A DNA stretch of 64,000 nt from Zoroaster sp. YZ-2022 (taxonomy: Eukaryota; Echinodermata; Asteroidea; Forcipulatida; Zoroasteridae), in contig CM055817.1 of assembly GCA_029582265.1 (NCBI GenBank), positions 31,911,097 through 31,975,096 on the forward strand. The letters are read 5' to 3'. Both the position numbers and the translations under genes were made by a program. Positions 12,036 to 22,496 of this stretch are shown here, one piece after another; the stretch's first letter is position 1, and each line of letters opens with the position of its first letter. The notes under the pieces were generated by a model. The model saw only the letters and a program-made list of their open reading frames with translations. It did no database searches and was not told the DNA's origin.

Positions 12036-14261
12036 GGCAAAAGAGAGAAATCATAGCACACAGCAAGCCTCTACGCGTCACATTACGTCACGAGTTGGGT
12101 GTCCTGTTTGCAAAACAAGAGCTGACATGTCTAGTGACGTCACGGTTCGTCGATCGATGAGACGTCACGTTGGTCAGCACAACAGATCTTCATGGTCCTT
12201 TCTTGTACCCTTCCTGCGTGTTGTTGACGGAGTGTATTGACATTCTTTCTCCAAAGCATGAAAGGTCTATCTTATAAATTTTACCAAGACTTTTCTACCA
12301 ACCGAGTTTGAAAATAAATAATTAAAAATTTAAAAACTTAAAGTTTGCATAAGCAATATTTTGATTTATTAAAAAAAATATAAACAAAATAAATAGAAAT
12401 ATATATTTTAATAAAAAATAAGTAACAAAATACATTTACAAATTTGTTTAATAATGTAACATCTCCAAAATGAAGCTTTTCGTAGACTGTTTAACAACTT
12501 TACATCCATGGAAACAAACAAGGTTCTGTTCGACGTTACAGAGATTTTTTTTTTGGTTTTGATAAACTTTGGTGATAATTACATAAATATATAAAGTTTG
12601 TAATTTACAAATCTGTTTACTTGTTGTATTAGTGATTTTAATTTTGTTTTAAATTCAGATTTAAATTTAATCACAAGTTACTTCAAACACTGTTTAAAAC
12701 TCTGCGTTAACATAAACATTGCTTTTTAATGTCTTTTTCTTTCTGACCGATTTTCCTGCACTGAAATAATTAAGTTCCCGTGTTTTTCACCGAGTATAAA
12801 TGAATCACTATTTACAACTTCCCGCCATTACTGAGAAGAAGTTCCGACACGCCTGTTAACTTGTGTTGTAGTATGTGACGTCATCTTTGGAAAACCCCGA
12901 CTCAACACAGACTGGTCGATGATATACTTATTTTCTTTTATTACTATTAGTTTATTTGTTCTCATGATTTTTTCCAAATTATTTATTTATTTTATTGTTA
13001 TTATTATGACTATTATTATTATTATTTATGTATTATTTTATATGTATGTAGAATAAAGTACCAAATGCTTTATATGGGCCATAACTTTAAAAAAAAACAG
13101 TAAAGAAAAGAAAAGAAAAAAAAAACGTAAATATGAAAACTTAACTAACTAAAAATTAAATAAATAAACAACCAAAAAGAAGAAGATAAGAACAGTTTAG
13201 TTGGTATTTTCAAACCTAACAATACACAACATTTTATACAGGTTGAATTATATAAGTTAATGGGTGTAACTTGTGTAGCTATATAGATTTTATTTTAATG
13301 AATGACAATTTGCCGCACTATTCGCAAGAGTGGATGTTAAACTTTCGGTTGTCATCCTGTCGGGGTCAAATTAGCGGTAAACGTACTTGTTTAGACGGGT
13401 ATTTTTGTAAACACCCAATTATGTTAGACCATCCTTCCTCCATGTTTAGACGAAGTGGTGCACGACTTCATACCTTCTTTGCATACGTTTTGCTAATACA
13501 ACCTTGACCACAGTCAGTCACTACGTGTTGTTTGCGTGAAGGTACAAAGGCCATGCGACCATTGTTGACCAATGATTCGTTCGCGGGTCAGAAACGCGGG
13601 CCTGTTCGAACACGTTCCTACAGCTATACAGCAGAAGACAACGAACCATGCGACACTGTTCGGTCTATGGACTCGTACATTATTGAACAAGGGGAAATAG
13701 TTGACAACATTTTTCCGACTGGTACGATACATACAGTAAAATAATACATACGGTAAAACACTTATACATACGGTAAAATACATAGTCATACATACAATAC
13801 AATATATCATACCCCTATCGTTATAAAATCATATTTCAAAAGAAATGGTATCGTCCACATTTTTAATTAAAATACATACTCCGCCCCTCACGCGAATGAA
13901 CACCCCCACGGTCAATGGTATATTCCCGTTCCTCATTTTATGCTAATGAGGGTCACATAGGCCTAAATCCGGGCTTCTGATTGGTCGAGAAGCCTCCAAA
14001 AATTGGCGGAATATCCTGGTTAGACGGGCTTCACTACTTTCCAGGAAACCATTCTTACTTTTTTAGTAGTTTGTTTATCACATTAACTTTTGTTTATGGC
14101 TGATTAAAGGAAATCCCGAAGTACATATAATATGTATTGAGCTCAGCGATTCCTTTTATTCGTACAATTATTGACTTCAAACACCTTTATCTAAGTCACA
14201 AAGTGTTTTATTGCTGTACGTTTGTAACTTAGTAATTGCATGATTCTTTTTTAATTTCCAG
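12036..14261. other. Intergenic/intronic stretch without gene
   Basis: Contains palindromic TGACGTCA-type motifs at ~12134-12175, long AT-rich and T-rich runs, a TTATT-rich patch (~12960-13040), an A-rich run (~13090-13130), and a short minisatellite of 'acatacggtaaaa' units (~13725-13790). The ORFs at 13271-13507 and 13532-13744 show no domain. The interval may be intron upstream of the HYR exon. Confidence 0.5.
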
Positions 14262-14510
14262 TGGACAGAACACCACCTGTTGTTATTTGCCCTCCAGACC
14301 AAATATTTGAGGTTGCCATGGGAGCTACTGGCAGGCAGGTGACTTGGGATCTACCAACTGTAACTGACAATTCAGGAATTGTTTTTCTTGTTTCATACAC
14401 CAACAATCCCTATGATTTTTTCCAAGTCGGAAGTAACCAAGTAACATACACATACAGGGATGCTGATCACAACATAAATAGCTGCACTTTCAGTGTAGTG
14501 ATTGTGAAAG
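14262..14510 (+). CDS. HYR (hyalin repeat) domain exon, phase 1-1
   Basis: A 249-nt exon between an acceptor (tttttaatttccag) and a donor (aaag|gtaata). It begins with two bases completing a codon and ends with one base, so both introns are phase 1. It encodes 82 whole codons forming one complete HYR domain: 'DRTPPVVICPPDQ' at the start, 'VTWDLPTVTDNSG', 'FFQVGSNQVTYTYRDADHN' and the closing 'CTFSVVIVK', with the two family cysteines present. HYR domains are immunoglobulin-like extracellular adhesion modules, abundant in echinoderm hyalin and in complement or sushi-type proteins. Symmetrical phase-1 flanks are the hallmark of a shuffled extracellular module. The parent gene continues outside this exon; the next compatible exon is at 16873. 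Start and end of the gene are not visible. Confidence 0.9.
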
Positions 14511-14634
14511 GTAATACATTTTTGTTTGAATTGGATTTATTTTCTGCTGTTAATCATGATTATGTTAATAGCTATTAAGATGACGATGATTATTGTCATC
14601 AGGTGTTGTTCTGGAGTACAATTGGTGTCGTTTT

Positions 14635-15086
14635 GGGACTTAGCCAATCTCACCCAGTAACTCCACCCGGAACAATCTAAATTCTCGCCCGTTACAATTC
14701 TTGCCCTCAGTATTTTTTACTCCAAGTCTGCTACCAGACCTTTAGAAAAACCTCAACAATAGAAGCCGGCCGCACTCGTTTGGTGTAACCACTTTGTCTG
14801 GCTGGGAACTGCTGGCCCAATGTTAATTCGTCCACACAATGGAAAGGCTTAACTGGCAATACAAAAGGAGTAAGCCGACAAACATTTTAAGGGATTAAGT
14901 TAACAAAGGACCAGCTGACAAAGCCAGAAGACCATCATAACCACTGGAAGACTCTTTTGTCAGTGGATTAGTTAACAATATAATATTTTGGTGACTGCAG
15001 CTTTGTCACTGTGTTCCGGGTGAGTCTCACGATAATACTGGGAGAATCATCCAGTGTATTTTGCGGGCGAGATTGGCTAAGTCCCC
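14635..15086. mobile_element. MITE with GGGACTTAGCCAATCTC ends
   Basis: GGGACTTAGCCAATCTCACCC at the left is matched by the reverse complement of GGGCGAGATTGGCTAAGTCCC at the right. These ~21-bp terminal inverted repeats, with one mismatch, bound ~450 bp of non-coding sequence just downstream of the HYR exon, inside the presumed intron. No clear target duplication was identified. Confidence 0.75.
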
Positions 15087-16872
15087 TAAGTGAATGGCAC
15101 ATGCATATCGCGTAGCATGCAGCAATGGCATGCTTAATTCACACGGTGGTCGACCGTTTCATGAATAATCAAATTGTTTCTGTATACATCGTGTAACAGT
15201 CGTAGCAACGTTCTAATTAGGCTATAACTATTTTATGTTCTTCTTTAAATTAAATGTTAACGACGAAAATATTTTACGATTGCGATTATGTGATTATACA
15301 TGTGCCACCCAGATTATAACGACTGACTGACTTAACGACAGCATTTGTAATCCAGACTACCAGATTATAATCTGTGCTTGTTAATAGCAAGATGAAATTG
15401 ATCCTTTTGGGACGTTATCTACTGACACAAATTTCGAGTATCCGGTGGCATTTCCTGACCTCGAGTTGTTTCTCTCTGACCTTGTCACAGTTTGTTTGCG
15501 TGATCTGTCTGCCACGTAAACTGGGTTGAACACAACCCACTTTCCTTTTCCATTAGCCGTTACTCCCCAGGGGTTCTTTACCCCCAGGGTTTTACTGCTT
15601 ACCACTACTCCGGAGCAGGGGTGGCTATTTCACGGGGATGTACATGTTCCGGGGCAGACCGGGGGTAAAGCGATCCAAGTGTGAAAAGGCCAACTGTAAT
15701 TCCGCGGGGACACCCACGGGGATTTGACTAGTGTGAAAAGGGCTTTAACCCCCACGATTAGCTACGGGGAATTTTACGGTGTGAACACACCGATCAAAAT
15801 TTCTTGGGAATTTTCAAATGAGTTTTTAAATGAGAAATATCACAAATGTTATAAATCAGAGGCATAATAACATGAACTAATATATACATTAGGAGGTGAC
15901 TTTACTGGTGCGGAACTAACTTTATGTTTTCAAAAACATAATATACCTACCAAGAGTTAAGGAGTATCCACGGAAGTTTATAGATTATAAATCAAACATT
16001 TCCTAGGCAAGGGAGTAAGTTTGATATTAAACCAATACACAAATAAATAAACACACACAAAAAACAAAACAAACAAAAAACAAAAACAAAAAACAAAAAC
16101 ACGTCAAGTTATCGTAAATGTGTCCCATATTCAGATTTTCTATTTATATGCAGCGTTCCGCTCTCCAAACAAACCCGCAACTGAGTGGCAACTCAGAATT
16201 TATACATGTTTATCATGTTTTCCAAGTGAAAAATAGTTGAATAATATCCACGGAAGCTTAAGTTGTTCCCTATATGCAGTAATAACCTGAAAAAGCTATT
16301 GTTTTAGAATATACTCGGCAGTTTATAGTAGATTTCTCCAAACAAATATTGATGGATCATTACCATATGTGATATAATTATTGTGCATGAACTACTTAAA
16401 ACAAATTATTGAAAAGGCACTTGAGTGAATGACACGCAACTAATTAACAACAGTTTTTATGTAACTAGTTCCGTTTAAAATTGTCAGATCATGAACTATA
16501 ATATGTTTCATGTTTCATTATGAATACATGTTTTTAAGTATTTGCATCATCTATAAAAACATCTATAAATAACTATAAAAACATTCAAATCTTGAAAGAA
16601 AACTAAAAAATTAGAATTTAATAATAAAAATCTGACTTTTTAGAAATGCAAATTTCATTAAAAATACCCCTTGCGTCCATCTTGGATTCATGATCAAAAT
16701 CAACAATTAAACCTACCAACATCAGATTGTGCTATATTTGAATTAATTCACAAAGGATTGCCGAATCACTCAATGGAGTTTGTTTAAGAACAAACACTTC
16801 ATTGCAAAGCATTTTCCCCGTTTCTTACTAATGCAGTGCAATTAATTCGGAAATTAACTTGTTCATATACAG
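15087..16872. other. Presumed intron; repeat-like GC patch and A-rich run
   Basis: 15540-15790 is markedly GC-richer than its surroundings and repeats 'gtgtgaaaag' twice, suggesting a transposon remnant. 16040-16105 is an A-rich run of AAAAAC/AAACAAA units. No exon with good splice sites was found. Confidence 0.45.
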
Positions 16873-16947
16873 AAGGATCACCTTGTATCACAGCCAACCT
16901 TTTCAATTGTGATGATGGCTCTTGTGTGTCATCCAAAGAAGAATGTC
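16873..16947 (+). CDS. LDLa-like half-module exon, phase 1-1
   Basis: A 75-nt exon between an acceptor (catatacag) and a strong donor (c|gtaagt). It starts with two bases and ends with one, the same phase-1 symmetry as the HYR exon, so the two can splice in frame. Its residues include CITANLFNCDDGSCVSSKEEC: Cys-x6-Cys-x4-Cys-x6-Cys with the F-x-C-x-D-G-x-C core of the N-terminal half of an LDL-receptor class A module. The second, calcium-binding half is absent from this exon. The module would be extracellular and disulphide-bonded. Alternatively it is a short cysteine motif of another type. The order and phase suggest it belongs to the same plus-strand gene as 14262-14510. Confidence 0.6.
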
Positions 16948-17456
16948 GTAAGTAATGTACTGTCTTATTCTTGCTCAAACGTATGCAATTATAGGCCTAT
17001 ACAAAACATTTATATTCGTATGGCAAAAGCGCAGCACTCGAGTGACACCTGTACCGCCGTTTATTTTAACGTAAGTAACATAATGAGTAGCCGATTTATC
17101 TTTTAAATAAACCATACTCTCGATAAATGCTCTGAAAACCTGCGTTTACAAATATTTTAGCGTTTTCCTCGGTGGGGGTGTTAAACTTCACCCTACTCCT
17201 TTCATATTTCTTATTAATCTACCTTTCTCTTTTATTTAAACCCCTATATGCCACTCCCTCTACGTAATTTCTTGGCTCGCGCTATGCGTTGCTCGAATTC
17301 CTATGACAACTATTCCCTCTACACTTCGAAAGACGGGATATTAAGTCTTTATTTTACTCAAAACTTATACAAAATATATACAAAACATCATTTTACCGAC
17401 CCGTGAAGGTTTCTCACAAAGGCGTTGTTAGTAGTGTAACATATATTGATCTGTAA
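16948..17456. other. Presumed intron/intergenic, nothing recognised
   Basis: No further phase-1 exon with good splice signals was found. A 'gtaagt' at 17071 lacks convincing coding context. Confidence 0.4.
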
Positions 17457-17688
17457 GACTAATTGCGGTGACACCATGTGGAATCTCAATTGAGTAGTAA
17501 TTAGTTCTGAAGAACTGGAGGTCCAACTCGACGTTTCGATCAGTATGCTCTGATCGTCCTTAGGAGAAAGGTCGATCTCCTGAGGACGATCAGAGCATAC
17601 TGATCGAAAGGTCGAGTTGTACCTCCAGTTCTTTTCAGAACTAATTACTACTCAATTGAGATTCCACATGGTGTCACCGCAATTAGTC
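17457..17688. repeat. Near-perfect 232-bp palindrome (foldback)
   Basis: The two arms are about 105-110 bp. They run GACTAATTGCGGTGACACCA ... GATCGTCCTTAGGAG on the left and their near-exact reverse complement on the right, around a loop of about 10 nt. Single left-arm copies occur elsewhere in the window at 46836-46940 and 58214-58320, and a short piece at 47215-47243, so the arm is a dispersed repeat. As a whole it would extrude as a cruciform. No coding content is assigned. Confidence 0.85.
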
Positions 17689-18714
17689 CTACTTATCATC
17701 CTCACCATAAGTTTTACCTAGATATTGATCTGTTATGGTACGAAGTTAAAGCGCCCTCTAGAGTCGGTACTTTCGTACTTGCTTACGAGAACTACAATTG
17801 TTGCGTCTGAGAAATTTGAGGTTCAAAATTGTCGACTTCAAATGCATTTCCGCACGGAGACATTTTATATATTACATACTTGTTATGATTTAATAGATAA
17901 ACGTGTATTTAGGCTAATTTGTAAAGTTAGAATTACCAATGAAACGATCCCACAATTATGCTTGTGTTTACATACCTTCGAATACGTAACGTATACATAG
18001 TATTTACTCCTTGAGAAATTCATTGTTTTGTCGATCTTGTGTTGCACTAATGGGAGTTTCTTCATTTCCCAAAATGATTGATCGAGTCGTAGAGTAAGGA
18101 CCAAATTTCCTTTGTTATTGTTTCGGGAACAATCTGTAGTAAATAATTAGGATACACCTTAATGCATGGATTTAGGGTTGACATGTTAGATCTAGTGTAC
18201 ATGTTGAGGTACGTGCCTAACCTGTTTGTAGAATTATTGTCTTGCATCTCGTTCCTTTTTTGTGTTCCTCTTTTCCTAAAGTTTTCACGGAGTGATTGGA
18301 GTATGTGTATGACCTTTGCGACTGAACCAGTTTCAGAGAAATAAAGTCAAGAGACACACCCGTGGAAACATCTATCGAACTTTGTTTAATTTTGCGATCT
18401 CAGTGACAACAATTACAAGTAGGGTAGATAAAACTGTTCATCCCATGCACCCATTTGATGCCGTATATTGCTGATGATATCACGCGGTGTGAACACTCGG
18501 TGTCGAGAACACTCGGTGTATTTACATCTGTTAACGACTGCGTCCCCAACTACCGCCTTCTCCAATGCCTCATTGACGTTACGCTTTATTTTCAATAACA
18601 TTGCGAGCAAAATCCCTGATAATTTTACAGAAACTGCAAAGGACCAAATGTGAAATGAAAAGTGATATAAATGGTTAAAAAATAAATGGTTAACAAAAAT
18701 AAAAATAAATAAAA
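17689..18714. other. Intergenic stretch, nothing recognised
   Basis: Short ORFs on both strands (for example 17725-18000 plus and 17883-18104 minus) overlap each other and show no domain. No RNA gene was seen. Confidence 0.4.
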
Positions 18715-18838
18715 CTAGACGGCAGTGTTTGTGATATTACAAACACATAGGTATTCGAGTTTTGTCAGGGCAGTTATGATGACGTCAGAATGTATTTTAA
18801 AGAAACTTTGCATCATTATTTTTTTTAATATTAAATTT

Positions 18839-19775
18839 GACTTCCGGTTTAGACAGGAAGTAAAGGTCAAATTGGAGTCGTGTTTTTGTAAACATTTTTG
18901 ACAATTAACAATCTGTACAATAGTGCAAAAACTGTGAATTTACCTCTTGTGGTTGCTGAGATACGATTTTTTTAAATATTAAATTTCGACTTCCGGTTTA
19001 GACAGGAAGTAAGGTCAAATTGGGGTCACCTTTGTGTACATATTTTTCGACAATTAACAGTCTATACAATGGTCCAAAAAATGTGAATTTTCATCTTGTG
19101 GTTGTTGAGATATGATTTTAAAAATAAAAATAACAATTTGACTTCCGGTTTGGATAGGAAGTATGGTCAAATTGGGGTCATCTTTTTGTAAATATTTTTG
19201 ACAATTAGCGATCTGTACAATGGTACAAAAATTGTGAATTTACCTCTCGTGAAAGATTTTGTTTTAAATATTAAATTTTGACTTCCGGTTTAGACAGGAA
19301 GTAAAGGTCAAATTGGGGTCACCTTTGTGTAAAATTGTTTTGACAATTAATGATCTGTACAATGGTACAAAAATTGTGAATTTACCTCTTGTGGATGTTG
19401 AGATATAATTTTTTTTAAATATTAAAGTTTGACTTCCGGTTTGGATAGGAAGTAAGGTCAAATTGGGGTCACCGTTTTGTAAATATTTTGTGACAATTAA
19501 CGATCTGTACAATGGTACAACAATTATGAATTTACCTCTTGTGGTTGTTGAGATATATTTGTTTTACATATTAAACTTTGACTTCCGGTTTGGACAGGAA
19601 GTAAGGTCAAATTGGGGTCATCTTTTTGTAAATATTTTTTGACAATTAACGATCTGTACAATGGTACAACAATTATGAATTTACCTCTTGTGGTTGTTGA
19701 GATATGATTGTTTTAATTATTAATTAAACTTTGACTTCCGGTTGGACAGGAAGTAAGGTCAAATTGGGGTCACTC
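18839..19775 (+). repeat. Seven-copy ~150-bp tandem repeat (CTTCCGG unit)
   Basis: Units beginning GACTTCCGG start at 18839, 18988, 19140, 19280, 19431, 19580 and 19733, giving periods of 149, 152, 140, 151, 149 and 153 bp; the seventh unit is truncated after ~42 bp. Each unit has the internal inverted motif ACTTCCGGTT...ACAGGAAGT, a 'gtcaaattggggtca' phrase and 'gatctgtacaatggtac'. The apparent ORF 19264-19512 on the minus strand is only translation of the repeat. Confidence 0.95.
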
Positions 19776-19958
19776 ACAACTCATTTTTCATCTACTTGTT
19801 AAGTTCTAAGTACATGCCAAGTTTCAAGTTCATCTGAAGTTTGCAAGTATGTGTTTGTTACCGGACAGTCTTGGGGAGGAGGAGGAGGATGATGAGGATG
19901 AGGAGGATGAGGATGAGGATGAGGAGGATGAGGAGGAGGAGGAGAAGAAGAAGAAAAT

Positions 19959-19987
19959 AGGTGTTTCGGGCACATACCCGAACACCT
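19959..19987 (+). repeat. 3' terminal stem-loop of the tandem element
   Basis: AGGTGTT-t-CGGG pairs with CCCG-AACACCT across the loop 'cacata', with one bulged T. It occupies the same position, immediately before an A-rich exit, as the GTGTTCGTCC/GGACAAACAC hairpins of the relatives at 6017 and 9363. Confidence 0.7.
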
Positions 19988-19995
19988 AAAAATAA

Positions 19996-20485
19996 ATTCA
20001 TCAAATGTAGACCACGTTTCTGCCATGGAATATATTCAATAAAACTAAAACAACCGTTGGTTTGTATTGCAAAGGTTGAAGGTTATTCGGGCGGGGCGCT
20101 TTTTGCCGCTCCAGTAATTGCACAATGACTGTGAAAGCGGGTGGAACAGTAGGTGTATAATACTTGATCACATCGTTCGGACAGATTCAAACCGCAGAGA
20201 AGACCAAAACAAGGCAATAATTGGTCATAAACATTTTTTTATTATCAAAGGCATACACGTAATAACAATACAATATAGATACATAGTATTTAATTAAGGT
20301 GTTACAGTGCAATGTGTTTATTTTTTCATGCAATATACGTTGTTTGTACACTCTGTATCATAGCGATCATTTGAATAACATAACCATATGATCATCCTAG
20401 TTAATGCCAATGAAGGTTGCCAGTCGCACTTTTAATATTTTTATTCCAATGAGGTCACGTGACTTCTCTACGCTGCAATTACCAC
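19996..20485. other. Intergenic stretch, nothing recognised
   Basis: AT-rich sequence between the tandem element and the DIRS-type relic. No exon or RNA gene is supported. Confidence 0.45.
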
Positions 20486-21400
20486 CTAAACTATGTTTAT
20501 GTAGAAACATGACTTCCAAAAGGTCAAGACAGCTTTAGTAAATTTAGTGAAAATGTAAGCTGCCGTAGCCAAACCAAATGACAGCACATTGAATTGATAA
20601 AATTGTGTCTCCCCTCCGTCATCCCATGAAAAACCGAGGTATGTTCTGTGTTCTTCGAATATCTCGATATGATGATAGGCAGGTTTTGAATCTAACGTGA
20701 ACAAAAAAATCACCTGTTTGAATTTTTTTTAGCAACATAAACATCCTCATACTTAAATTTGAACTGTATACAAGCCTTGGTTTCCCGGTTTTGTTATAGG
20801 CAACTGTTGAAAAGATTAACCGTATAAGGCTTTCTTTGCGCCTCAGAAATGTACCCTTTTTCTAGTAATTTCTTAATTTCTTCGGCAGCGAACAATGGGT
20901 TATCCCTAGGCGATTTGATGTTACTCAAATGAGCCGAATCTGACAAAGTTGTGAATTTGGTAACCTTCATTAACCACTACTCTAATATGTGTATTTACAT
21001 TTACCTTGTCCCAGTGACTCAACGCCCCTTTCAACCCTACCTACAGGTGATACCGCGTCACTAGCGTTGACGCTGTTGCTTATTAAATTTGCGCTTAAAC
21101 AATGCCTGCCTTTGCTTGACTGCTCATTAACAATATTTATCTCAGTTGTTACGATCTCTTTGTCTGGTACCTCTTCTGACTTCACCGCGGGTGTTCTTGT
21201 ATACAAACAATAAACAAAGGATCACCAATCTTACCTGCCCAGGCGGTTTGTCTTCTCTGGGGATACTCATATTTCCAGATCTCCGCTCTGTTCATTTTCT
21301 TCTCATCGTCTGAGTCCGACGCTAGTGGATTACTTTCATATTCCTTGACCACTCTCCTTTCCATTTCAGAGGCATCTGCCATCCTGGTTAATTTTTGCCT
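20486..21400 (-). pseudogene. DIRS-type retrotransposon relic (RT N-terminal region)
   Basis: On the minus strand, 20713-20486 encodes 'FTLDSKPAYHHIEIFEEHRT' followed by YLGFSWDD and 'FNVLSFGLATAAYIFTK'. These are RT motifs in the spacing seen in DIRS/Ngaro-type (tyrosine-recombinase) retroelements. Upstream, in other frames, a 'FKYEDVYVA' and a 'NPLFAAEEIKKLLEKGYI' segment can be read, so the region is frameshifted. A 66-codon acidic ORF at 21382-21182 may be the end of a gag-like gene. The catalytic aspartate box downstream is missing. A DIRS relic with the complementary RNase H and recombinase part lies at 43.6-45.4 kb. Confidence 0.6.
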
Positions 21401-21799
21401 ATGCTTTATCGATGATATACCTTATGCTCTGTCGTTGGCTGCTTGTGAGTTATTTTTGGCCGCTTCCAATATTAGTCTCTGCATCCCGCAGCTTTGACGT
21501 TACCTTTACATTGAATATAAATTGATCTTCACAACTCTTGCGCTTAATAGTTCAGCATATAGGTGAACTACATTGGAGAATTGTGCTTTTAATGATACAT
21601 GGCATGGCTACTATTATAATAGAATGTGTCTATTAGCCATACAAGGATGAAATATAGTTCACAGGTCTTTTCCAATTACCATATTGACATTGCTGATATG
21701 TTCTGATATGATTTTTGTTCAAAATGGCCGCCACTTTATAAAATGGACGCCACATTGGTAACAGGCTGCCATTGTTGTTCCTGGACATCGACAAGTTTT

Positions 21800-22088
21800 C
21801 AGATTTGTGTTCTCATGGCTGAGTCTTCAGAATGTGGGTTCGAATCCCAACCGCAACCGTGGTGCTTTTGTCCTCGAGCAAGACACTTTGCCATAATTGC
21901 TTCTCTCCACCTAGGAGTAAAAGGGTACCCGTTAGGGCAGAGTTGGTTGTTGTGTTTGATTAGCCCATATGCGCCGAAATTGCATCAATTGAGCTGTATA
22001 CTCCCCAGGGAGCTCAGATAGTTTCAGGAATGAGTTATACGCCTGATGAGCAGGGGTAATAATGTACAGCACTGTGATACCTTGTGTA
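21800..22088 (+). mobile_element. tRNA-derived SINE
   Basis: GGTTCGAATCC (21839-21849) is a perfect pol III box B. It is followed by the body phrases 'gcaagacactttgcc', 'ataattgcttctctccacc', 'gtacccgttagggcagagtt' and 'gagctgtatactccc'. The same body, reverse-complemented, forms the SINE at 31241-31597, so the two are copies of one family. Its 3' end runs into the ATT-rich microsatellite in which LINE A sits. Confidence 0.75.
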
Positions 22089-22230
22089 AGACCTCCATTA
22101 TTTATTTATTTATTATTTATTATTTATTTATTTTATTATTTATTTTATTATTATTATTATTTATTTTATTATTATTATTATTATTATTTTATTATTATTA
22201 TTATTATTATTTTGTTTTATTATTATTTAA

Positions 22231-22276
<46 letters not shown>

Positions 22277-22355
22277 TTTATTTTTATTTTTATTATTTTT
22301 ATTATTTTTATTATTTTTATTATTATTTTTATTATTATTATTATTTTTTTTTTTT
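22089..22355. repeat. (ATTT/ATT)n microsatellite at LINE A 3' end
   Basis: About 265 bp of ATTT then ATT units, ending in a T run (22344-22355) that is the complement of the LINE's terminal A run. ORFs through it (poly-Leu/Tyr/Ile) are artefacts. Confidence 0.95.
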
Positions 22356-22359
22356 GTAG

Positions 22360-22385
22360 TGGAGATATACGTCTCTTTTATTTCA
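22360..22385 (-). other. 3' terminal stem-loop of LINE A
   Basis: On the minus strand AGAGACGTATATCTC can fold (GAGA/TCTC) just before the terminal A run. LINE B has TGGAGT-ata-ACTCCA in the same place (29144-29160) and the 9.4-kb LINE has GCCT-GAAAA-AGGC. A 3' hairpin is a plausible RT recognition element. Confidence 0.55.
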
Positions 22386-22496
22386 TACAACCACACATTC
22401 CACAGTATTACAATAATATATTACAATTCAGTGAATGCGCTTAATTACGGAGTAGAACAAAAATACAGACTTTAACAAATGTTTATACAAGTAAAA

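Larger units (their letters stand above)
18715..19995 (+). mobile_element. Pearl/Helentron-associated-like element with tandem core repeats
   Basis: The layout is ordered. First comes a short 5' end with the hairpin TGTGTTTGT-gatatt-ACAAACACA near 18728. Then seven ~150-bp core repeats (18839-19775), about 100 bp of unique sequence and a (GAGGAT)n-type purine microsatellite (~19876-19955). A terminal stem-loop follows (19959-19987: AGGTGTTTCGGG, 6-nt loop, CCCGAACACCT). A tandem core, then a microsatellite, then a 3' stem-loop is the documented architecture of bivalve pearl elements and of Helentron-associated HINE/DINE elements. There is no transposase or Rep/Helicase ORF. Family assignment rests on structure alone. 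Confidence 0.65.

Noticed and set aside
12130..12180. Cluster of TGACGTCA motifs as a CRE-type enhancer
   Set aside because: Short palindromes near a LINE end without a gene nearby; no supporting context.
13532..13810. Overlapping ORFs of 70 and 98 codons on opposite strands
   Set aside because: No domain, no splice context, and the end overlaps a short minisatellite.
22046..22475. Poly-Ile/Leu/Tyr ORFs over 130 codons
   Set aside because: Translation of (ATT)n; no domain or start context.
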